Shown here one piece after another: positions 45,107 to 52,455 of a DNA stretch of 64,000 bases (the stretch's first letter is position 1; the number at the start of each line of letters is the position of its first letter). A program made the translations under genes and the position numbers. The stretch is from Siminovitchia thermophila (GTDB lineage: Bacteria > Bacillota > Bacilli > Bacillales > Bacillaceae_C). Location: contig NZ_JAFBFH010000002.1 of NCBI RefSeq assembly GCF_016909185.1, positions 1 to 64,000 on the forward strand, in the 5' to 3' direction. Under the pieces are notes generated by a model. The model saw only the letters and a program-made list of their open reading frames with translations. It ran no database searches and was not told the origin of the DNA.

Positions 45107-45604
45107 GTGAACACAGCAGATGTCTATCAAAAATACGCCAGCTTTATATTTAAATACTTATTAACCTTGACGAATAATGAACAAGCTGCCGAGGAATTAA
45201 CGCAGGAGACGTTTTATCAAGCCATTAAGTCTATTGATAACTTTCACGATAGCGGAAAAGCAAAATTTTCTACATGGCTCTGTTCGATTGCTAAAAATGT
45301 TTGGTTGCAGGAACTACATCGTGAAAAGAAAAGACATCAATTGGCGGAATCATTAAGTGATGAAAAAAAGCTAGCTTATAATTTGGAAGAAGAATACTTT
45401 AGAAATGAAGATAAAATTCAATTTTTCAAACTAGCACATCAGCTTAGTGAGAAAAAGCGAGAAATACTTTATCTCAGGTTATTAGGAGATTTATCTTTTA
45501 AAGAAATCGGCTCTATTTTTGGAGAATCAGAAAATTGGGCGAGAGTGACATTCTATCGTGCAAAACAACAAATGAGAAAGGGTGATAAAGGCGATGAATC
45601 ATAG
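45107..45604 (+). CDS. ECF sigma factor (sigma-70 family), second copy
   Basis: 165 residues, GTG start after GGAGGGAAAC. Region 2 (YQKYASFIFKYLLTLTNNEQAAEELTQETFYQAIKSI) and region 4 (EKKREILYLRLLGDLSFKEIGSIFGESENWARVTFYRAKQQM) are complete. It is paralogous to the sigma factor at 36.8 kb: the recognition helix WARVTFYRA is the same. Its gene overlaps the anti-sigma gene by 11 bases. The operon lies between two copies of a 163-bp repeat, so it may have been inserted. Confidence 0.9.
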   Translation: MNTADVYQKYASFIFKYLLTLTNNEQAAEELTQETFYQAIKSIDNFHDSGKAKFSTWLCSIAKNVWLQELHREKKRHQLAESLSDEKKLAYNLEEEYFRNEDKIQFFKLAHQLSEKKREILYLRLLGDLSFKEIGSIFGESENWARVTFYRAKQQMRKGDKGDES

Positions 45605-46280
45605 TGTTTTCAGAGATCTAGTGCCAAACTATATTGAAAATTTAACGACTGAAGAGACAAATAGACAAATGGAAAAACATATGGAGCAATGTGAGGATTG
45701 TCGGGAGTATGTAAAAGAAATGCGGGAAGACTTATCCATAGAACGTAGAAATGAACAAAAAGAAGAGAACAGAAATATTGACTATTTGAAAAAAGTGCGC
45801 TTAAAGAACAGAAAAAAGATTATTACTATTACTGGGGCACTGCTATCTCTTTTTCTTGTTTTATCGATCAGTTATTATTTCCTCTTTGTTCATATGTGGA
45901 TGGCAGATAAAAATGATGTGGAAACAACCATCCAACAGCAAGATTCTAAAGTGACACTAACCTTTCAATCAAAAAACGACAATCGTTATCTGTTGGCTGT
46001 GGGAAACCAAACAGCAAAACATGATTATACCGATTTTATTACCATTTATGAAAGTTGGAATGTTTTTTCAGATACAAAACTAAATCCATTTTCAGAATTA
46101 GCAAAGGCTCGTCAAGATGGAGATCGTATTACGTATATTTTTTTAGATGAAAATACCTTACTATTGGACAATGGAGAAAAAAAGAAACTGACTGATGAGG
46201 ATAAAATAACAATTGAATATAAAGACCATTCCGAAGTAATCCGATTAAAGGATCTGTATCGTGCAAAAAATAATAACTAA
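45594..46280 (+). CDS. Anti-sigma factor with zf-HC2 domain, second copy
   Basis: 228 residues. ZAS domain at the N-terminus (FRDLVPNYIENLTTEETNRQ ... KHMEQCEDCREYV, HxxxCxxC), a basic linker, one membrane helix (about 77-98) and a C-terminal extracytoplasmic domain (about 100-228). It should sequester the sigma factor encoded upstream. I start it at the ATG at 45594, where GGGTGATAAAGG precedes it; the frame opens four codons earlier. The external domain is of DUF type without known fold to me. Confidence 0.85.
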   Translation: MNHSVFRDLVPNYIENLTTEETNRQMEKHMEQCEDCREYVKEMREDLSIERRNEQKEENRNIDYLKKVRLKNRKKIITITGALLSLFLVLSISYYFLFVHMWMADKNDVETTIQQQDSKVTLTFQSKNDNRYLLAVGNQTAKHDYTDFITIYESWNVFSDTKLNPFSELAKARQDGDRITYIFLDENTLLLDNGEKKKLTDEDKITIEYKDHSEVIRLKDLYRAKNNN

Positions 46281-46443
46281 ATTTGAGGAATAATTAACAC
46301 GATACGATGGTGTTAAAAGACATTCCCATTGTGCTTGCACCGGGTGGTTATGGTCTACTGGAGGCAAAGGATTTCGTGGAATCAACATTATTGTGTATTA
46401 TTTATGGGGCAATGGAGGGGGAACAAGTGGTCAGTTTTTTATT
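46281..46443. other. Intergenic stretch; possible relic
   Basis: A plus-strand frame with IVLAPGGYGLLEAKDFVEST (from 46307) slightly resembles the PGG strand of PfpI proteins, but is short and runs into the repeat. Confidence 0.25.
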
Positions 46444-46605
46444 TCTGCCTGAATTTAGTTCGGCCATTAAATATCCGTATTCCCAATCCGACATTGTATA
46501 AAATACATAAAGATACGCTTTTTTCGGTTGCATCCCACTACACTCCTTCACAATGAATATTACCTATTATAAAACACCTTCCCTGACAACTGGCGTCAGG
46601 GAAGG
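46444..46605. repeat. 163-bp direct repeat, right copy (carries 5' relic of the DJ-1-like gene)
   Basis: Nearly identical to 44218-44380. On the minus strand it holds the start of the DJ-1-like gene with an early stop in the fourteen-residue region, so it is a non-functional fragment, plus the same hairpin CCTTCCCTGAC / GTCAGGGAAGG. Confidence 0.8.
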
Positions 46606-46906
46606 CACCATTTAGGCTGTTAAGCAATCCCATGATTGTATCAATTCCGTTATAAACGTTAGCATAAAAGTGAAACCGCTTTAGTAAAAGCATCTTATCA
46701 TAGAGTCAGTGAATTTTATGATTTTTCAAAAAATATGATAGTAAGATACGTGTACATTGTACCTTAAAGTTTCCGCAAAGATCGTGTGGAATTTTATTTA
46801 ATGAATAACATAAAGTCTTTGGCGAGGAAAACTTGACTCATACTATCGCATCGTTTATGATTCAATTGATTTAATAATCAAAAAATATTTAGGAGGGCAT
46901 TGCATT
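46606..46906. other. Intergenic region upstream of the secreted protein gene
   Basis: No gene recognised. GGAGGG lies nine bases before the next ATG. Confidence 0.35.
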
Positions 46907-47542
46907 ATGAAAAAGATTTGGGCTGTTTTATTAGCTCTTTTGCTAATCCCCACTGGCAGTTCATATGGGGAGACGCCCCCTGTTAATGATGGAAAACTAT
47001 TGGTGGAATTTTATGATGCAGATGGCACATTCATAGAATCTTATTCTGGTCAAGAAGCAGAAGAACTTCTGAAACCACCTATAGACCCGCCAATTTTGGA
47101 AGTACCTGAAGTCACTGATGATATCCCTCATGTACATATTTATAATGAAAATAATTTCATAATAGATTCAACGGATGAAAATGTTCTGAAAGCCCAAAGT
47201 AAGGCCGAGGCGGCAGTGAAAGCAGCTTCTTTACAAGCTTATAAGTATGATCCTGCCTCGTTTACACACAATATTTGGATTGCTGATGGAGCATATTTTC
47301 ATCAACCCCAAAGTATAGAAATAAGACCTAAGAAGAAAATGAACTCTATAATAACGAGAGTATATCGTCAAGGCTCTGCAACTCCAGTGGGAAGCGTGAA
47401 AATCGCAAACTTTTCAAGTGTAGCAAATATCCCTCTTCATAAGTTTACAAAGTATAGTGGAAATTATAAGATTCAGTTGCTAAATGAAGATCCCAATCAG
47501 CCAACGATCTATCTAGATACTGCGCATCTTTATTATAAATAA
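46907..47542 (+). CDS. Secreted hypothetical protein (211 aa)
   Basis: A classical signal peptide (MKKIWAVLLALLLIPTGSSYG, cleavage near residue 21) is followed by about 190 residues with no family I recognise. The first part is acidic and proline-rich (PPIDPPILEVPEVTDD), the rest shows alternating patterns (IARIYRQG, SVKIANFSSV, YKIQLLNEDP, TIYLDTAHLYYK) that suggest a beta-sandwich. No cysteines, no sorting signal. GGAGGGCATTGC precedes the ATG. It is monocistronic. A surface or exported binding protein is possible but cannot be supported further. Confidence 0.75.
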   Translation: MKKIWAVLLALLLIPTGSSYGETPPVNDGKLLVEFYDADGTFIESYSGQEAEELLKPPIDPPILEVPEVTDDIPHVHIYNENNFIIDSTDENVLKAQSKAEAAVKAASLQAYKYDPASFTHNIWIADGAYFHQPQSIEIRPKKKMNSIITRVYRQGSATPVGSVKIANFSSVANIPLHKFTKYSGNYKIQLLNEDPNQPTIYLDTAHLYYK

Positions 47543-47973
47543 AATGATATGCTGCGGCTTCAACATGTCCGGTTTTTTGCACGATCTGTATCTTTTTTCT
47601 GATGGATGGTGAGTGCATATTGCTGATGAATCATCTTTTTTCGCTTACGCTAACCTTGACCTGAATGATCAGCCGTTCTTTGATTAAGTTTCTATATATA
47701 TTTAAAAATGCATCATAGTATAGTTTGTCAACTAAAAACATTGAAACAGCTTCAACAGGAGCTATTTTTAACCATTCCCAATCAATTCATATAAGCTACA
47801 AATCAAATTCCCGTATGGTAACGGGCCATTCCAAATGATTATTTTTCAGACTCAACAGTAGAAATGAGATTGTCTATTTGTGGTTTGGAAGAGCCGACAA
47901 ATTACATATATTAGATGTTGCATCCATATTCCCTTTATCCAAAAAACCCCTCAACGAATGAACAAAATGCTTA
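47543..47973. other. Intergenic region without recognisable gene
   Basis: Frames are short. Nothing beyond short protein-like fragments can be seen. Confidence 0.35.
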
Positions 47974-48050
47974 TGGTTTCACATTGGGAAATTTGAGCGT
48001 TATGGTCAACCCCGAACCAAGCTCCGCTTTTGCCTCCAACTGAATAGCTT
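47974..48050 (-). pseudogene. 3' end relic of a BceS-like histidine kinase gene
   Basis: Matches the last ~75 bases of the kinase gene at 50707-51744 (about 90 per cent by eye), coding on the minus strand for the end of the HATPase domain (SGLTITLKFPNV). No other part of the kinase is present. It abuts the DUF817 stop codon, so a recombination junction lies here. Confidence 0.7.
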
Positions 48051-48864
48051 ATAGGTTGTTGCTTGTGCAGTTTCTGTTGGAGACTGACGAATCGAGTCGG
48101 GCGAAACTTTTTCCCTTAACCTGTTTTAACGTCGCGACGATAAGAAAGCTAACAATCACCAATAGGAGCCAAGAACTCACCTTGCCCAGATGAACGAGAT
48201 TCCACGCATCAGTTTGGTTTGGATATTTCCAAGCCCCAAAGAACGTTGCGATATTTTCGGCGATCCAAATAAAAAATCCGATGAGTACAAAAGAAAGGGT
48301 GAGCGGCATACGGTAACGGGTTCCACCAACCTCGTAGAGAACCCAGGATTGCCAAAAGACGATGATCACAAGTCCAGATAACCACCAACGAACGTCAATC
48401 CAATAATGGTGGGTAAAAAAATTCAAATAAATCGCGGCCGCAAGAGCCGCCACTGCCCAAAAAGGCGGCCATTTCACCAGTTCAATCTTGAGCCTCCTCC
48501 ATGCCTGGCAAAGATAGCTAGCCACACTTGCGTACATGAATCCGCTATACAAAGGTACTCCAAAAATTTTGAAATACCCTTCCTCCGGATAAGACCAGGA
48601 ACCCATATGTACCTTGAAAATTTCAAGCGTCAGTCCAATAAGGTGGAACACGGTGATCACCTTTAGTTCATCCCGTGTTTCAAGCCCGGACTTCACCATC
48701 CACCACTGCATGAGAAGGCAGATGATGAGCAGCCAGTCATACCGAGGCAGGAAAGGAAGTGGTATAACTTTTGTAATAGCCAAAGAAGCAAAAATAACGA
48801 CTGGAAACAAACACGCGAGGGCCTGTTCCCAACCAAAACGAACGAATTGTTTGAATGCTCTCAT
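48049..48864 (-). CDS. DUF817 family membrane protein (YoaT-like)
   Basis: 271 residues with seven or eight membrane segments. WEQALACLFPVVIFASLAITK at the N-terminus, FHLIGLTLEIFKVHMGSWSYPE, FMYASVASYLCQAWRR and the late WIAENIATFFGAWKYP are the recognisable DUF817 blocks (B. subtilis YoaT). Function is unknown. I start it at the ATG at 48864, eight bases after AGGAGG; the frame extends 39 codons upstream without a site. The last ~12 residues (SVSNRNCTSNNL) run into the kinase relic, so the natural C-terminus may be altered. Confidence 0.85.
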   Translation of the reverse strand: MRAFKQFVRFGWEQALACLFPVVIFASLAITKVIPLPFLPRYDWLLIICLLMQWWMVKSGLETRDELKVITVFHLIGLTLEIFKVHMGSWSYPEEGYFKIFGVPLYSGFMYASVASYLCQAWRRLKIELVKWPPFWAVAALAAAIYLNFFTHHYWIDVRWWLSGLVIIVFWQSWVLYEVGGTRYRMPLTLSFVLIGFFIWIAENIATFFGAWKYPNQTDAWNLVHLGKVSSWLLLVIVSFLIVATLKQVKGKSFARLDSSVSNRNCTSNNL

Positions 48865-49621
48865 CCTTGGACCTCCTGAGTTTTTTCTTTTAACCATATT
48901 GGGTGCTTTCATCGCTTCGGAAATATATTCCAGACAATTCGGACAGCTGTCCATTCTTGTGTATATGGCCAAAAGTCTCAAATGCCTAATACATACAATT
49001 CACTAAAAAACGTTATAGCCGTTATACACCCCTGTCAAACGAGGTATGGTAAAAAGCAAACTAGCGAATATGCTTTACTGTTTCATTCGCGATGCAAAGC
49101 ACCCACCAAAGCAAGAAGCGGAATTCCGATAAGAAAAACAGAAAATCTTTTAAAAGCGAGTTGAACCGTTTTTCAGGCATCTCACTTATTTCGTATATCC
49201 TTGATTCTAACCGATTATTTATCGTTTATCAATAAATAATTATCTTTTTTGGTTATATTTTTATTGATATCCAATCGTCCCTATAAAAAAACGTCGCACC
49301 TACATTTATAGGCACAACGTCTATGCTTCATGCTCCAATATCATCAAATTGTATAACCAACCCATTGTATTCTTACCATGGCAGTAACACTTGAGTTAGA
49401 TATTAATGGCGTATGATCTTTTAAGTCCTTTAAGGTGAAAAGAGTATTCGATAAGATATACTGACGTAAACTATATAACTAGGAAAATAATTGTAGGGGC
49501 TTGATGCTCTATCCTGCTCTATTTGCGCTGAACCGGCGGAAATAATGAATGGGGATAAAGCGGCATAATAAAAAGCCCATATGGAGGAACATCAAACCAG
49601 TAATTGCCGTTTGTATGTTGT
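48865..49621. other. Intergenic region
   Basis: No gene recognised apart from the terminator at 49283-49320 and the MerR relic at the right end. Confidence 0.35.
49283..49320 (-). terminator. Intrinsic terminator
   Basis: On the minus strand ACGTTGTGCCTA pairs with TAGGTGCGACGT (G-U pairs allowed) and is followed by TTTTTTT. It is the first good terminator downstream of the Bce module and the acetyltransferase. Confidence 0.65.
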
Positions 49622-49750
49622 CATCATCACGATAACGATAGTTCGTTACAGAATCTATAAAGGATGGTTTAAGCAATCCAATGTCGCTCTAGTAACGTAG
49701 TGTTTTTACAGGAACATTACATATTTCGGAAATCTCCCTATGGAATACAC
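49622..49750 (-). pseudogene. MerR-type regulator relic (N-terminal ~43 codons)
   Basis: On the minus strand GTG-start VYSIGRF, then with frameshifts SEICNVPVKTLRYY, SDIGLLKPSFIDSVTNYRYR. It matches the start of the MerR gene at 58997-59848 closely, base for base in most positions. At least one frameshift and one stop are present and the rest of the gene is missing. Confidence 0.7.
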
Positions 49751-49751
49751 A

Positions 49752-50237
49752 TTATGATCCTTTCAACGAAAGTTTCATGATAAACTGTTCACCAATTGGT
49801 CCCATTTTTCTCTTACCTATATCTACAAAACCTACTCTTGAATATAGGCGTTGAGCCGGAATATTTTTATGATTAACAGCTAAGACGATTTCATCACAAT
49901 TAGGAAATTCAGCTTTAACAAAATCACGTAATAACAGCATACCTTGCTTGGCATAACCTTTTCCTTGTTTGGCATGATTAATTGATAATGCAGTTAGCAA
50001 CATAGCTTTCGGATTATTTGAATACTCCTTTACACGTTCAGTTGAATGTAATAAAAAGAAACCTACAGGTTCATGATCACTGACAATCACAATCCGATGT
50101 TGTCCTTCCGCCACCTCTAACATATTGCTTGGCAAGGCCGTAAACTGTTCCTGTTCTTCAGGGAGTTTAAAAGAATGAAGCACTTCCAAATGTTCATCGG
50201 AAAACATTTTTAACGCAACATAATCCACTTTTTCCAT
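49752..50237 (-). CDS. GNAT N-acetyltransferase
   Basis: 161 residues. The acetyl-CoA loop is seen in LTALSINHAKQGKGYAKQGMLLLRDF (QGKGYAK), and the C-terminal block LAVNHKNIPAQRLYSRVGFVDIG is typical of GNATs that act on amino groups of small molecules or proteins. AAGGAGCAGTAACGCT precedes the ATG. It starts only four bases after the stop of the 145-residue membrane protein gene, so it is the last gene of the Bce-type module. Substrate unknown; modification of an antibiotic or of a cell-wall compound would fit the context (inference). Confidence 0.8.
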   Translation of the reverse strand: MEKVDYVALKMFSDEHLEVLHSFKLPEEQEQFTALPSNMLEVAEGQHRIVIVSDHEPVGFFLLHSTERVKEYSNNPKAMLLTALSINHAKQGKGYAKQGMLLLRDFVKAEFPNCDEIVLAVNHKNIPAQRLYSRVGFVDIGKRKMGPIGEQFIMKLSLKGS

Positions 50238-50241
50238 AGCG

Positions 50242-50679
50242 TTACTGCTCCTTGGTTTTTATTTGTAATCTAACGAGAAATATCGTCATCATTACAGCAA
50301 TTAGCAATCCTCCAAACACATAACCCCAGCTGAAAAATGAAACAGAATAAAGCGATCCTTCCTCAATCTTTCGCATAACATTTGCAATATACAAAGGATT
50401 CATATCATACATAAATGTGCTTATTAAATATATTAGAATTTTCTCTATGATACAAGGAACCAAAAAACCTAACGCATAAAAAGTTTTACTGTTTCCCTTA
50501 CAGTAGACTGAATAGTACCATGCTCCAGCTGTATAGGGTAAGACTATCAATAAAACACCTAAAACATGCTTTAAATTCAAACCTATCAAGAACGGTACCG
50601 AGTATATCAGTACATAAGTCGATAGTATAATCAACCAGCCTAAACACAATTTAAGAAAAGCTATATATCTTTGTTTCAA
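50242..50679 (-). CDS. Hypothetical membrane protein in the Bce-type module
   Basis: 145 residues with four membrane segments (about 8-28, 38-56, 66-86, 112-135), no recognised family. TTG start with GAGGGGTGTAAAAG before it. It sits between the kinase and the acetyltransferase genes with gaps of 27 and 4 bases, so it is clearly part of the same transcript. An accessory protein for the transporter or sensor is possible; nothing in the sequence proves it. Confidence 0.65.
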   Translation of the reverse strand: MKQRYIAFLKLCLGWLIILSTYVLIYSVPFLIGLNLKHVLGVLLIVLPYTAGAWYYSVYCKGNSKTFYALGFLVPCIIEKILIYLISTFMYDMNPLYIANVMRKIEEGSLYSVSFFSWGYVFGGLLIAVMMTIFLVRLQIKTKEQ

Positions 50680-50706
50680 CTTTTACACCCCTCTTTTGTG
50701 GTGTTT

Positions 50707-51744
50707 TTACTGTTTCACATTTGGAAATTTGAGCGCTATGGTCAACCCCGAACCAAGCTCTGATTTTGCCTCCAACTGAATGGCTAAATCATAAGCCATC
50801 TTGCTCACTAAAAAGAGTCCCATACCTGTTGCTTGTCTTGTATAGGTACCTCTCCCTCCAGTAAAGCCCTTATCAAAAATAAATGGTAAATCTTCTTCAG
50901 AGACACCAGGCCCATTATCTCGTATAGATAAAATGGTTTGTTCACTCGCTCGATCATAACCCGTTTCAAACTCCAAAATGGGATCATTCTGATTCTGCGC
51001 AACGTATTTCGTACTGTTAAAAATGATTTGTTCTATGATGAAAGCTAATCCTTTGCGGTCGGATAAAATCTCCATCTCTTCACCTTTGAACTGTACTTGA
51101 AAACCGGATTCATCTAGTAGTGTTTGATGGTCTTCAACAGTCTGTTTGCAAAATGCGAGCACATGTATTGGTTCAAAAATATAATCTTTATGAGCAGCCC
51201 CAAGCCTTGCAAAATACAAAATTCGCTCTACGTCTCCATGCATTTGATCTCTAATATGAAGCATACGCTGTCTCACAAGGGGAGACATTTCGTCACTGCG
51301 GTTATCTAATAGCAATGTCATCAATGAGAGCGGCTTTTTAATTTCGTGAACCCATCCTTCGATATAGTTTTCATAATCGGCGAGTTCAATGACTTGATCA
51401 TTCAGTTCCGCCTGATATGACCTAATGGTACTTCCCATCCTACGGATAAATGACCAATGAGTCTTAGGAGATACGCGGCATAATCTTTCTTCGTTCGCTT
51501 CATTCGGTTCTGACAAAAAATCTTGAAAGACAGCTTCGATGATTTTTTGCTTTCTTATCATCAGGAATACAGACAATAATATCATCGCCAGTGTAAAAAT
51601 CATCATGAGTCCCACTAACACCTTAAAAGTTTCAGGGTAAGCCAGCCAAGCTAAATAACTAAAAAGGAGGCTTATAGCCATTAAGATAAGAAACCATTGT
51701 TTATGGGCATGAATACAATCATAGATTTGTTTTATCCATTTCAT
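50707..51744 (-). CDS. BceS-like intramembrane-sensing histidine kinase
   Basis: 345 residues. Two membrane helices (about 17-37 and 42-64) with almost no loop between them, the hallmark of BceS-type kinases that listen to a BceAB transporter. Phospho-His H133 in EGWVHEIKKPLSLM, then HATPase boxes IIFNSTKYV, RDNGPGVSEEDL, GMGLFLV. Its start overlaps the response regulator stop by four bases. A copy of its last 75 bases is left as a relic at 48.0 kb. Confidence 0.92.
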   Translation of the reverse strand: MKWIKQIYDCIHAHKQWFLILMAISLLFSYLAWLAYPETFKVLVGLMMIFTLAMILLSVFLMIRKQKIIEAVFQDFLSEPNEANEERLCRVSPKTHWSFIRRMGSTIRSYQAELNDQVIELADYENYIEGWVHEIKKPLSLMTLLLDNRSDEMSPLVRQRMLHIRDQMHGDVERILYFARLGAAHKDYIFEPIHVLAFCKQTVEDHQTLLDESGFQVQFKGEEMEILSDRKGLAFIIEQIIFNSTKYVAQNQNDPILEFETGYDRASEQTILSIRDNGPGVSEEDLPFIFDKGFTGGRGTYTRQATGMGLFLVSKMAYDLAIQLEAKSELGSGLTIALKFPNVKQ

Positions 51745-52418
51745 GGCTTCTCCTGCCCCCTCAGTCGATAACCTTTGCCCCTGATCGTCTCAATTTGATT
51801 CTCCAAGCCTAACTGCCGCAATGTTTTTCGTAAGCGAGTCAGATTTACTTGAAGGGCATTTTCGTCTATATATTGGTCTGTTCCCCATAAAATTTCACTC
51901 AGTGTTGATTTGGTTACAACCTCAGGTTTATTTTGCACTAAAGCCAATAAAATTTTTCCTTCATTCGCTGATAATAATAACGATTCGGATCCTTTATACA
52001 ACGTAAACGTATTGGGATCTAATGAAAAACTGCCACCATCGATCAAGTCTGGTTGTCTTTCAAACCTTCTTAGCAAATTCTGAATGCGCGCCAATAATCG
52101 GTCTCGATTACATGGCTTAGTGAGATAATCATCTGCACCTAAATGAAGACCATGTAATTCATCTTGCAACTTATCTCTGGAAGTAAGCATCAATATGGGA
52201 CCAATCCCTTTGGATTTTAGACTTTTACATATTTCAAATCCAGATTGTCCCGGTAAATTGATGTCCAATAAGACTAAGTTTGGTGCCAAAGTGGCAATTT
52301 GCGCGACTACATCATGAAAGTCGGTAATTGCTACTGCTTCAACCCCTTCTTTTTGCAATATATCCATTAACTCTTCTCTCATCAATAAATCATCTTCAAC
52401 AACAGCAATCGTCGCCAC
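51741..52418 (-). CDS. BceR-like OmpR-family response regulator
   Basis: 225 residues. Receiver domain with D9-D10 and D52 (LVLLDINLPGQSG) and KPC lysine; winged-helix domain at about 130-222 (SANEGKILLALVQNKPEVVT ... ALQVNLTRLRKTL ... IETIRGKGYRL). GTG start right after AAGGAGGTGTCAAA. It pairs with the kinase downstream and should activate the transporter promoter at 55.4 kb, where a fitting inverted repeat lies. The gene is 37 bases after the permease stop. Confidence 0.92.
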   Translation of the reverse strand: MATIAVVEDDLLMREELMDILQKEGVEAVAITDFHDVVAQIATLAPNLVLLDINLPGQSGFEICKSLKSKGIGPILMLTSRDKLQDELHGLHLGADDYLTKPCNRDRLLARIQNLLRRFERQPDLIDGGSFSLDPNTFTLYKGSESLLLSANEGKILLALVQNKPEVVTKSTLSEILWGTDQYIDENALQVNLTRLRKTLRQLGLENQIETIRGKGYRLRGQEKP

Positions 52419-52455
52419 TTTGACACCTCCTTCTACATAAAAATGTAACCTTTCT

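Noticed and set aside
46307..46501. Plus-strand frame with an APGGYG motif like PfpI proteins
   Set aside because: Short, no ribosome binding site, and its second half is the antisense of the duplicated DJ-1 start.
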